A stretch of 64,000 bases of DNA, from NCBI GenBank assembly GCA_947176895.1, contig CAMWSK010000007.1, forward strand, positions 23,886 through 87,885. The letters are read 5' to 3'. The notes beneath the pieces were generated by a model, which was not told where the DNA came from, did no database searches, and saw only the letters and a list, made by a program, of their open reading frames with translations. Shown piece after piece: positions 11,550 through 18,405 of this stretch. The DNA comes from an uncultured Prevotellaceae bacterium (GTDB taxonomy: Bacteria; Bacteroidota; Bacteroidia; Bacteroidales; Bacteroidaceae). Position 1 is the first letter of the stretch. Every line of letters starts with the position of its first letter. The translations under genes and the position numbers were made by a program.

Positions 11550-12440
11550 TTAGGCTCTGGGGTGAGCCTGGTTATACGTTTCTTTCAGTTCCTCGAATGT
11601 CGTGTGCGTGTAGATTTCCGTAGTGGAAATACTTTCATGACCCAACAACTCCTTCACTGACTGCAAATCGGCATGATGATTGAGCATGGAGGTGGCAAAA
11701 CTATGTCGCAACACATGTGGACTGCGCCTTTTCAGGGTGGTCACCTGTGAGAGATAATAACGAACAATCTGCTGTATTTTTCCGGGAGTTCTCCTGCCTT
11801 GCGATTTGAAATCGACAAAAACCGGAGCATCACCCGCAACAGCATATCCGCTACCCTGCAACAATCGTTTAAAGAGGCTGAATGCTTCGTACAGTTCTCT
11901 TCCGAAGGGAACAATTCGTTGTTTGTCACGCTTGCCAGTCACTTTAAGCTGACTTTGCGCAAAATCAACATCTCCCCATGAAAGCCCCACAAGTTCCGAC
12001 AGACGAATGCCCGTGGAATAAAACGTGAGCAGAACCATTCTGTCAAACTCTCCTTGCAGTGTCTCGGGGAAATAGTTTCCGTCAAGCAGACGTTCCATCT
12101 CGCTTTCTCTCACAAACTGGGGCAACGGCTTAGCCTTTTTAGGACCCTGAATCGCGTAGACCGGATCCCGCTGCACCAGCCCCCGGCGCATGAGATACTT
12201 GTAAAAGGACTTCAGGGAACTAAGATTGCGGCAGACGGAAGCAGGGCTTTGACCTATCTCCATACGCTCGACAATAAACTGCCTCACCACATCCTTGTCC
12301 AAGTTTTCCCAAGAGACCTGCTCGTCAAGAGCATTCATATAGGACTCAAACACCTTCAAGTCCTTTTCATAGGCTTCCACCGTACGAGGCGAATAATTAC
12401 GCTCGTTTTGCAGATACTCTATGAATTCAGCCGTCCACAT
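11550..12440 (-). CDS. xerC: Tyrosine recombinase XerC/XerD type
   Basis: Site-specific recombinase that probably resolves chromosome dimers at dif. It is 296 residues, with an N-terminal SAM-like DNA-binding domain (EYLQNERNYSPRTVEAYEKD) and a full catalytic set: R146 (STGIRLSEL), K170, H242 and R245 (HVLRHSFAT), H268 (LLGHESIS) and nucleophile Y277 (EIYTHTT). Its place between rpsU and hpf is the housekeeping one in Bacteroidales, so I read it as Xer and not as a phage or transposon integrase. Whether it is the XerC or XerD partner cannot be told from here. Confidence 0.88.
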   Translation of the reverse strand: MWTAEFIEYLQNERNYSPRTVEAYEKDLKVFESYMNALDEQVSWENLDKDVVRQFIVERMEIGQSPASVCRNLSSLKSFYKYLMRRGLVQRDPVYAIQGPKKAKPLPQFVRESEMERLLDGNYFPETLQGEFDRMVLLTFYSTGIRLSELVGLSWGDVDFAQSQLKVTGKRDKQRIVPFGRELYEAFSLFKRLLQGSGYAVAGDAPVFVDFKSQGRRTPGKIQQIVRYYLSQVTTLKRRSPHVLRHSFATSMLNHHADLQSVKELLGHESISTTEIYTHTTFEELKETYNQAHPRA

Positions 12441-12533
12441 CGCTATACTATGCTATCATACAGCAACGAAATTACGAAATAAGACGGACATTTCCAAGAA
12501 AAAGTCCAGTAAATTCTTACTTTAGGGTTGTTT

Positions 12534-12728
12534 TCAATCCTCCTCGGCGCGGTGCAACTGCTGAACGTAAATTGCACGCTCGCGAGCCAAACGGTTCTTC
12601 ACAGAGGGCTTGTCGAACTGCTGACGAGCACGAAGCTCCTTGATAACACCGGTCTTTTCGAACTTTCTCTTAAATTTCTTCAAGGCGCGTTCAATGTTTT
12701 CGCCCTCTTTTACAGGAACTACAATCAT
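12534..12728 (-). CDS. rpsU: 30S ribosomal protein S21
   Basis: Small basic 30S protein of 64 residues (MIVVPVKEGENIERALKKFK). The FEKTGVIKELRARQ block is characteristic of S21. It is the first gene of the rpsU-xerC-hpf unit and has a good promoter 47 bp upstream. Confidence 0.96.
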   Translation of the reverse strand: MIVVPVKEGENIERALKKFKRKFEKTGVIKELRARQQFDKPSVKNRLARERAIYVQQLHRAEED

Positions 12729-12774
12729 TTTGTTAGTTAATTGTTAATTTTAAATGGTTAGTTAATTTGCAGCG

Positions 12775-12805
12775 CAAAAGTAGACAATTTTACCAATATA
12801 GCAAA
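12775..12805 (-). promoter_or_regulatory. Promoter of rpsU-xerC-hpf
   Basis: Minus-strand TTTG (12802-12805), 19 nt, then TACTTTTG (12775-12782), a close match to the Bacteroidota -33/-7 consensus. The inferred transcript start is near 12768, about 40 nt before the rpsU ATG. Confidence 0.75.
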
Positions 12806-12850
12806 ACATTTGTCTAAGATTCTTTATTTCAGCAATGGAAGACAAGAAAA

Positions 12851-12886
12851 GAAAAAAGCCGTCCCCTTATAAAGGACGGCCCTTTT
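12851..12886 (-). terminator. Rho-independent terminator of mdh
   Basis: Inverted repeat GCCGTCC (12858-12864) and GGACGGC (12874-12880). On the minus strand it is followed by a run of T (complement of 12852-12857). It lies 42 bp past the mdh stop; CCTTTTC on the right could also allow weak action on the other strand. Confidence 0.85.
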
Positions 12887-12921
12887 CTACGCATCAAAAA
12901 CAATATTTATATGAAAAAAAA

Positions 12922-13914
12922 TCAGAGATTGGGGTTCATGGTCTTCCAGTCCTCCACAGCAGGGATGATGCCCAAAGAGATAATCTCGTCGCGCATCTTC
13001 TGGAGGTGGGCGTAGCTCTTATCCAAATCTGCCATCTCCTCGGCGGTCCCTTCAGGCTTGGTGAAATGCACACCGGTCTTGTCCAAGGTGGTGGGCATAG
13101 CCATCATCACATTCTTGTAACCGCAGGAATCGCAGTTCACATAGCAGCCAACGGGCAGGGTGAAAGGCTCGGCACCCATGGCAGCGCCAATCATCTTGAT
13201 AGAGCAGTAAGCAGGGCTCTGGAACGAGCTGCGGCCACGCAACTTGATAATATTGCTACCACCCTGAACGGTGTGTTGCTTAATCTCGGCAAAACGCTCG
13301 GCACTCAGGCCTTTGTCAGCCAAGGGCACACCATCGACCTTCACATGGCTGGCGAAGACCGCCATCTGCTCGCCATGGCCGCCATAGGTATGCGCGCCGG
13401 TCACCTTATCCTGTTGCACGCCGAACTCCTTGGCCAAAGCCTGCTGCAAGCGGGTAGAGTCAAGAGCAGCCAATGAAGTCAGCTGGTTGGGTTTCAGACC
13501 GCTGTGGATAAGCGTGGTGAGAGCGGTAACATCAGCGGGGTTGAAGATAACCACCACATGTTCCACATCGGGACAATACTTTTTGATGTTATCACCGAAC
13601 TCGGCGGCAATCTGGCAGTTGCCTTTCAACAGATCCTCGCGGGTCATACCCTCCTTGCGGGGAGCGCCTCCGCTGGAAACGATGTACTTCGCACCGGTGA
13701 AAGCCTCCTCGGGGTCAGTGGTCCAGGTGATGTTGGCACCGGGGAAAGCACACTGCTCCAGTTCATCGGACACGCCGTGAACGCCGGGCTCGAAAATGTC
13801 GTACAAACAGATGTTGGGAGTCAAGCCCAGCATCAGGGCGCTCTGTGCCATGTTAGAACCAATCATGCCACCGGCACCCACAATCAAAAGCTTCTCGTTA
13901 GTTAAATAAGCCAT
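12922..13914 (-). CDS. mdh: Malate dehydrogenase
   Basis: NAD-dependent malate/oxaloacetate interconversion in the cytoplasm, serving the reductive branch to fumarate and succinate typical of Bacteroidales. It is 330 residues, with the NAD-binding loop VGAGGMIGSNMAQSAL near residue 12, the dinucleotide-fold acid in CLYDIFEPG, the VVIFNPADV block, and the catalytic His region GAHTYGGHGEQMAVF. It appears monocistronic, with its own -7 box and terminator. Confidence 0.93.
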   Translation of the reverse strand: MAYLTNEKLLIVGAGGMIGSNMAQSALMLGLTPNICLYDIFEPGVHGVSDELEQCAFPGANITWTTDPEEAFTGAKYIVSSGGAPRKEGMTREDLLKGNCQIAAEFGDNIKKYCPDVEHVVVIFNPADVTALTTLIHSGLKPNQLTSLAALDSTRLQQALAKEFGVQQDKVTGAHTYGGHGEQMAVFASHVKVDGVPLADKGLSAERFAEIKQHTVQGGSNIIKLRGRSSFQSPAYCSIKMIGAAMGAEPFTLPVGCYVNCDSCGYKNVMMAMPTTLDKTGVHFTKPEGTAEEMADLDKSYAHLQKMRDEIISLGIIPAVEDWKTMNPNL

Positions 13915-13973
13915 AGATTCTCGTTTTATTATAGGTTATTCCTCGATTCTCCTTATCTTATATGTAGTAGACA

Positions 13974-13981
13974 CAAAGATA
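13974..13981 (-). promoter_or_regulatory. -7 promoter box of mdh
   Basis: Minus-strand TATCTTTG matches TAnnTTTG. It lies 60 bp upstream of the mdh start codon; no clear -33 TTTG is seen at the expected distance. Confidence 0.5.
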
Positions 13982-14031
13982 TGAAAATTTTTCCATACGC
14001 CACACCATGTTTAACTTTTTTTGTTGTCACT

Positions 14032-15708
14032 TCACAAGGGAAGTGTAGCGCGGCGCAGCCACTCCCTGTCAGCATCCTCGGTAAGGAGAGGCAGCAGATC
14101 TGCCCGAACGAGAGCATGATAGTCGTCAATCCATCGGCGTTCCTCCGGTGTGAGCATCTCCGTCACGATGCCCCGGCGGTCGTAAGGACAACGGGTGAGA
14201 GGTTCCAGTTTCCAAAACGTGCCGAAGGAATTTTCAAAAGCAGGCACCACCAGCAACGTGTTCTCATGGCGTATGCCGAACCTGCCTTCGACATAAACCC
14301 CGGGCTCATCGGTAATGGTCTGCCCCAATATCAGCGGTAAAGTGGTGTCGTGGCGACAGTTTTTGCGAAACTGCGTGGGCCCTTCGTGCACTCCCAGGCG
14401 ATGCCCCACCCCATGACCTGTGCCATGGCCGTAGTCATATCCGGCACGCCACAGGGGCAGACGGGCCAGCGTGTCGAGTTGTAAACCTGTGGTGCCCGCG
14501 GGAAACACGGCGTGCTGCAACTGGAGATGCCCCTTCAGAACAAGCGTGAAAGCGTGGCACTCTTCATCGGTAAGCGGTCCCAGAGGGATGGTTCGCGTGA
14601 CATCCGTGGTGCCGCAATCATAATGTGCCCCGCTGTCCAGCAGCAACAAACCCTTGCGATCCAGTGCCAGATCGGTCTCTTGTGTAGCCTCATAGTGGAC
14701 AATCGCTCCGTGGTGAGCATAACCGGCGATGGTCTCGAAGCTCAGTCCGCGGAAGCCCGGCTGACAGGCACGCAGAGCCGTCAGTTCGCGGTCTACGCGC
14801 ATCTCGGTCCAAGGGGCGCAGCCCCACTCGTCTATCAGACGGAGAAAGCGCACTAAAGCCACTCCGTCACGCAGATGAGCCTGTCGGAAGCCTTCCTGTT
14901 CCGCCTCCGTTTTCCGGGCACGCCAAAAGGCGACAGGCGTTTCGCCCTCCAAATCCCGGGGTGCCTTATCATAAGGTTCAATGCAAACATTCAGCCCCTT
15001 AAGATATCTTTCTATCGGAGCGGATACTTGTTCGCAATGGACAAACAGCGTATGCCGACCTTCGCGACGCACCAGCAGGAAGCTGATAAGAAAAGGGTTA
15101 TAGGGAATGTCATCGCCCCGCAGGTTCAACATCCAGGCAATCTCGCTCAGGTCGTTGAGCAGCACCTGTTCGCGTCCCTGCTCTTCCAGCCAGCCCTGCA
15201 AGCGAAGCAGCTTGTCTGCAGCCGTGCATCCTGCCAGTTCATCGGGCATCCGCTCTGCCGGACTCAACGGGAAGGAGGGGCGGTCCGTCCACAACAAGTC
15301 GAACGGGTCGGCATCCAAGGCTACAGCCTCCACACCCGCAAAGAGTTCTTCTCTCAAGGACTTCACCATCATATCGGGCAGATAGCCCACCCTGCCCTGC
15401 TGCCGGCGCAACCACTCGTTGACGGTTTCCTCCTTGCCGTCACGCATCAGGCGAAAAGGGGTGGTTCTCAGTTGCTCCTCGGCCTGCAACCAATAGCGGC
15501 TGTCCGTCCACAAGAGGGCCTCATCGGCGGTGAGGAGGGCAGTGCCCGCGCTGCCTGTGAAGCCGGTCAACCAGCGGCGGCACTGCCATCGGGCGGGCAC
15601 GTACTCACTGTTGTGAGCATCCATCGTGGGCACAACAAGAATCTCCACTCCCTGTTTCTTCATCCATTGGCGCAGCTGTGCCACGCGCTCGGTTATTTCT
15701 TTTTTCAT
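14032..15708 (-). CDS. Aminopeptidase P family metallopeptidase (Xaa-Pro aminopeptidase)
   Basis: Cytosolic-type M24B peptidase that removes an N-terminal residue before proline. From the ATG at 15706-15708 it has 558 residues: two creatinase-like N-terminal domains, then the pita-bread catalytic domain. The metal ligands are visible in LLLDSGAHYDCGTTDVTRTI (two Asp), GTGHGVGHRLGVHEGP (His), DEPGVYVEGRFGIRHENTL (Glu) and a final Glu region. A TTG start 33 nt upstream is less likely because a TATATTTG promoter box overlaps it. No signal peptide is seen. The gene stands alone between mdh and the peptide cluster. Confidence 0.9.
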   Translation of the reverse strand: MKKEITERVAQLRQWMKKQGVEILVVPTMDAHNSEYVPARWQCRRWLTGFTGSAGTALLTADEALLWTDSRYWLQAEEQLRTTPFRLMRDGKEETVNEWLRRQQGRVGYLPDMMVKSLREELFAGVEAVALDADPFDLLWTDRPSFPLSPAERMPDELAGCTAADKLLRLQGWLEEQGREQVLLNDLSEIAWMLNLRGDDIPYNPFLISFLLVRREGRHTLFVHCEQVSAPIERYLKGLNVCIEPYDKAPRDLEGETPVAFWRARKTEAEQEGFRQAHLRDGVALVRFLRLIDEWGCAPWTEMRVDRELTALRACQPGFRGLSFETIAGYAHHGAIVHYEATQETDLALDRKGLLLLDSGAHYDCGTTDVTRTIPLGPLTDEECHAFTLVLKGHLQLQHAVFPAGTTGLQLDTLARLPLWRAGYDYGHGTGHGVGHRLGVHEGPTQFRKNCRHDTTLPLILGQTITDEPGVYVEGRFGIRHENTLLVVPAFENSFGTFWKLEPLTRCPYDRRGIVTEMLTPEERRWIDDYHALVRADLLPLLTEDADREWLRRATLPL

Positions 15709-15729
15709 ACGATAATCGGTCTTTGCACA

Positions 15730-15737
15730 CAAATATA
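15730..15737 (-). promoter_or_regulatory. -7 promoter box of the aminopeptidase P gene
   Basis: Minus-strand TATATTTG matches TAnnTTTG and lies 21 bp before the preferred ATG, which supports the shorter start. No well-spaced -33 element is visible. Confidence 0.5.
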
Positions 15738-15744
15738 GCAAAAC

Positions 15745-15959
15745 CTACCCACATACGGATGGATTTCGAAGGAATAATACAAAGTGTTTGGGGTGCTTGA
15801 AGTTAGCTAACGAGTCGAAGTGATAACAGACAAGGATAGTCATTATCTCACTATGACTTAACCGACCCTTGCGGTTGCGGTGTTGGTGTTTCGTATCCCC
15901 CAAAAAGAAAAGGAGGTTTTTGTCACATTCATAACCTTCGGGAAAGCAATATATACCAA
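15745..15959 (-). pseudogene. Transposase fragment (IS982-like N-terminal remnant)
   Basis: A frame of about 70 codons without a start codon, closed by TAG at 15745-15747. Its translation contains RNRKGRLSHSEIMTILVCYH followed by NFKHPKHFVLF, which resembles the N-terminal region of IS982-family transposases of Bacteroidota (RKG.LS.SE.MTI....F....FKH..). No DDE catalytic residues or terminal repeats remain. It directly abuts the 3' end of the 72-residue anchor gene, so an old insertion may have cut that gene. The family name is from memory of the motif and should be treated as probable only. Confidence 0.55.
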
Positions 15960-16178
15960 TCAGGATGCCAAACTCTTTGCATATATCTGTTTTTTAGTAT
16001 GTTCAATAATATCTTGTAGTAGCTGATGTGCCGGACTATCTGAAAGGGACAGAACTAGGAAAATAATCACGAGAGCCAGCATCACAAGTGTAATTCCATA
16101 TCGGGTCACAAAAGGCATAGTGCCTTTCATCAGTTTGTCCACCTCAGGACTATGTGCTTGCCTGTTTATTGTATCCAT
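15960..16178 (-). CDS. Small single-span membrane protein resembling the N-terminal anchor of HlyD-type exporter subunits
   Basis: 72 residues: a short polar N-terminus (MDTINRQAHSPEVDKLMKG), one membrane helix (YGITLVMLALVIIFLVLSL) and a 30-residue polar tail. The stretch HSPEVDKLMKGTMPFVTRYG followed by the helix looks like the cytoplasmic lead and anchor of Bacteroidota HlyD-family fusion proteins that pair with C39 ABC exporters, but the periplasmic coiled-coil and barrel are missing. It begins 19 bp after the ABC exporter gene, which fits a cut-down partner subunit. A transposase remnant begins right at its stop codon. It may be a truncated gene, or a genuine small accessory protein. Confidence 0.6.
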   Translation of the reverse strand: MDTINRQAHSPEVDKLMKGTMPFVTRYGITLVMLALVIIFLVLSLSDSPAHQLLQDIIEHTKKQIYAKSLAS

Positions 16179-16197
16179 ATCTTTTGATTCTGGGATG

Positions 16198-18396
16198 TTA
16201 TGTCATTTGATGTTTTACCAGTTCATAGTATCTGCCATGCTTTTTCAACAGGGAATCATGGTCACCGCGTTCCACAATTTCTCCACCACTCATCACCACA
16301 ATCTGATCTGCGTTGCGCACAGTGCTCAGCCGATGAGCACTGACCACCACAGTGCGCCCTTCATAGAAGTGGTTCAAGTTGTCCATAATATGTGCTTCGT
16401 TGGTGGAATCCAACGAGTTGGTGGCTTCATCCAAGAAAATATATTCCGGATTCTTGTAAATGGCACGGGCAATCAGGATACGTTGTCTTTGACCTTGACT
16501 CACTCCCTTACCCTCCATACCTATCTGGGTATCGTATCCCATGGGCAACGACTCTACAAAATCATCTATGCATGCCAAGCGGGCAGCCCTCTTCATGCGC
16601 TCCCTGTCCACCTCTTCCGTACTGAATGTGATATTGCCTCCTATGGTATCCGAGAAGATAAAACTATCCTGCATTACCGACCCTGTGGCGGCACGCCACG
16701 TGTGAGGGTTGATGGATTGGAAGTCTGCTCCACCCACTCGGATGCTGCCGCTGGTAGGTTCATAAAACCCTTGCAGTAACTTGATGAGCGTGGTCTTGCC
16801 ACATCCGCTCTCACCCACGATGGCCGTAACCTTGTGGGCAGGTATAGACAACGACACATTTTTCAAGGCCAACTCGTTCAGAGACCCATTGTAGCTGAAT
16901 GACAGATTCTTTATTTCAATGTCACGTCCGGCAGGCAGCGTGGCAATCTTCTTCTCGATGTCGGTCTCCTCGTCATCTTGGGAATGTATCTCGTTCAAAC
17001 GTTCCAAACTAATCTTGGCATCCTGAAACGACTGGGCGAAACCGATGAACTCGCCTATGGGAGCCGACACCTGACCGATAATATAGGTAAGCGACATCAT
17101 CATACCCAAAGTCATTGTCCCCTCCACCACCGACTTGGCTGCAATGTAATAGATAAGTATGTGTGTGGTCTGAGTGAAGAACACCGAACCGGACTGCTGT
17201 ATCTGTCCGATACGCAGCCCCTTCAGACTTATCCGAAACAGCTTCACCTGTATGCGCTCCCACTCCCAGCGTTTCTGACGTTCACAGTTATTCAATTTTA
17301 TGTCCTGCATACCCTGCACCAATTGAATCATCTTGCTTTGCTCCCGGGCCGACAAATTGAAGCGTTTGATGTCCAATTCACGTCTATATCGCATGAAAAA
17401 AGAAATCCAAGTGACATATAAAGCGTTGCCCACAACGAATATCGTCAGTACAGTCAAATTGTAATAGGCCAAGATGGCCAGGAACACCACAAAATTGATA
17501 AGTGAAAAGACGATACGCATGCTGTTGGAAAGGAGGAAGTTCTTGATGCGACCGTGGTCACCTATACGTTGCAAGATATCGCCCGTCATGCGCGAGTCAA
17601 AGAACTGTAGCGGCATGGCAGTGAGTTTGATTAGGAAATCAGCAATCAACTGGATGTCTATGCGCGAGTTCATATGGAGCATAATCCACGATCGTATATA
17701 ATCGATACTCAACGTGGCAACGAAGAAGCCCAACTGCGCCAGCAAAATCAGCGTGATGATGCTCAGATTCCGCCCGTTGATGCCTTGGTCTACCATCGCT
17801 TGCGAAAGGAATGGCAGCACCATCTGGATTAAGCTACCAACCAACATGGCCAACAGCAACTGGCCGATCATGCTGCGGTAAGGCGTGAAGTAACGCGCAA
17901 ACGACAACATGCTGCGGCTGTTTTTCCTATACTCGTCCTCCACTTTGCCAAAATTGTCACCCGGCTCCAGCATCAGGGCTACTCCGTAACTCTCCTCATT
18001 CGCGTTAAGCCCTATCCAGCACCGTTCAAACTCCTCTCGGGTATAGGTCAGGCGTTGTGTGGCCGGGTCAGAGACGCGTATCTTGTATTTCCCGCCCTTA
18101 TCCTTATCTATACCGTAGCAAACGACAAAGTGGTTTTGGTTCCAGTGCAGAATACAGGGGAACACGCCATCCCGGACCAGCTGATTGAAAGTGAGTTTCA
18201 TGCCAATGGCATCGAAGCCGAGATGTTTGGCTCCCTCACAGATGCCGCGCATGCTTACACCCAGTCGGGAGATGTGGCAGTGTTTGCGCAGCATCTCTGT
18301 GGTATAACTCATGCCATAATATTGCGCAATCATGCGCAGACTGGTAGGACCACAATCCGAGGCATTCAGCTGTTTATAGTGAGGGAAACGTTTCAC
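16198..18396 (-). CDS. Peptidase-domain (C39) ABC exporter for double-glycine leader peptides
   Basis: Inner-membrane exporter that cleaves GG leaders and exports the core peptide; 732 residues. The C39 domain (1-130) has oxyanion Gln9, Cys15 (ASDCGPTSL), His89 (NQNHFVVCYG) and Asp110 (RVSDPATQ), so it should be active. Six membrane segments span about 165-440. The ATPase has Walker A VGESGCGKTTL, signature GVSQGQRQR, Walker B YIFLDEATNSLD and the H-loop VVSAHRLSTV. It follows the outer-membrane protein gene by 9 bp. In this family the substrate has a GG leader, and a matching precursor lies 2.9 kb upstream in the same unit. A complete HlyD partner is missing from the cluster. Confidence 0.93.
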   Translation of the reverse strand: MKRFPHYKQLNASDCGPTSLRMIAQYYGMSYTTEMLRKHCHISRLGVSMRGICEGAKHLGFDAIGMKLTFNQLVRDGVFPCILHWNQNHFVVCYGIDKDKGGKYKIRVSDPATQRLTYTREEFERCWIGLNANEESYGVALMLEPGDNFGKVEDEYRKNSRSMLSFARYFTPYRSMIGQLLLAMLVGSLIQMVLPFLSQAMVDQGINGRNLSIITLILLAQLGFFVATLSIDYIRSWIMLHMNSRIDIQLIADFLIKLTAMPLQFFDSRMTGDILQRIGDHGRIKNFLLSNSMRIVFSLINFVVFLAILAYYNLTVLTIFVVGNALYVTWISFFMRYRRELDIKRFNLSAREQSKMIQLVQGMQDIKLNNCERQKRWEWERIQVKLFRISLKGLRIGQIQQSGSVFFTQTTHILIYYIAAKSVVEGTMTLGMMMSLTYIIGQVSAPIGEFIGFAQSFQDAKISLERLNEIHSQDDEETDIEKKIATLPAGRDIEIKNLSFSYNGSLNELALKNVSLSIPAHKVTAIVGESGCGKTTLIKLLQGFYEPTSGSIRVGGADFQSINPHTWRAATGSVMQDSFIFSDTIGGNITFSTEEVDRERMKRAARLACIDDFVESLPMGYDTQIGMEGKGVSQGQRQRILIARAIYKNPEYIFLDEATNSLDSTNEAHIMDNLNHFYEGRTVVVSAHRLSTVRNADQIVVMSGGEIVERGDHDSLLKKHGRYYELVKHQMT

Positions 18397-18405
18397 TTTT
18401 ATGTT

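Noticed and set aside
11550..12440. Tyrosine recombinase as a sign of an integrated element
   Set aside because: It lies in the housekeeping order rpsU-xerC-hpf, with no attachment repeats despite the nearby tRNA genes.
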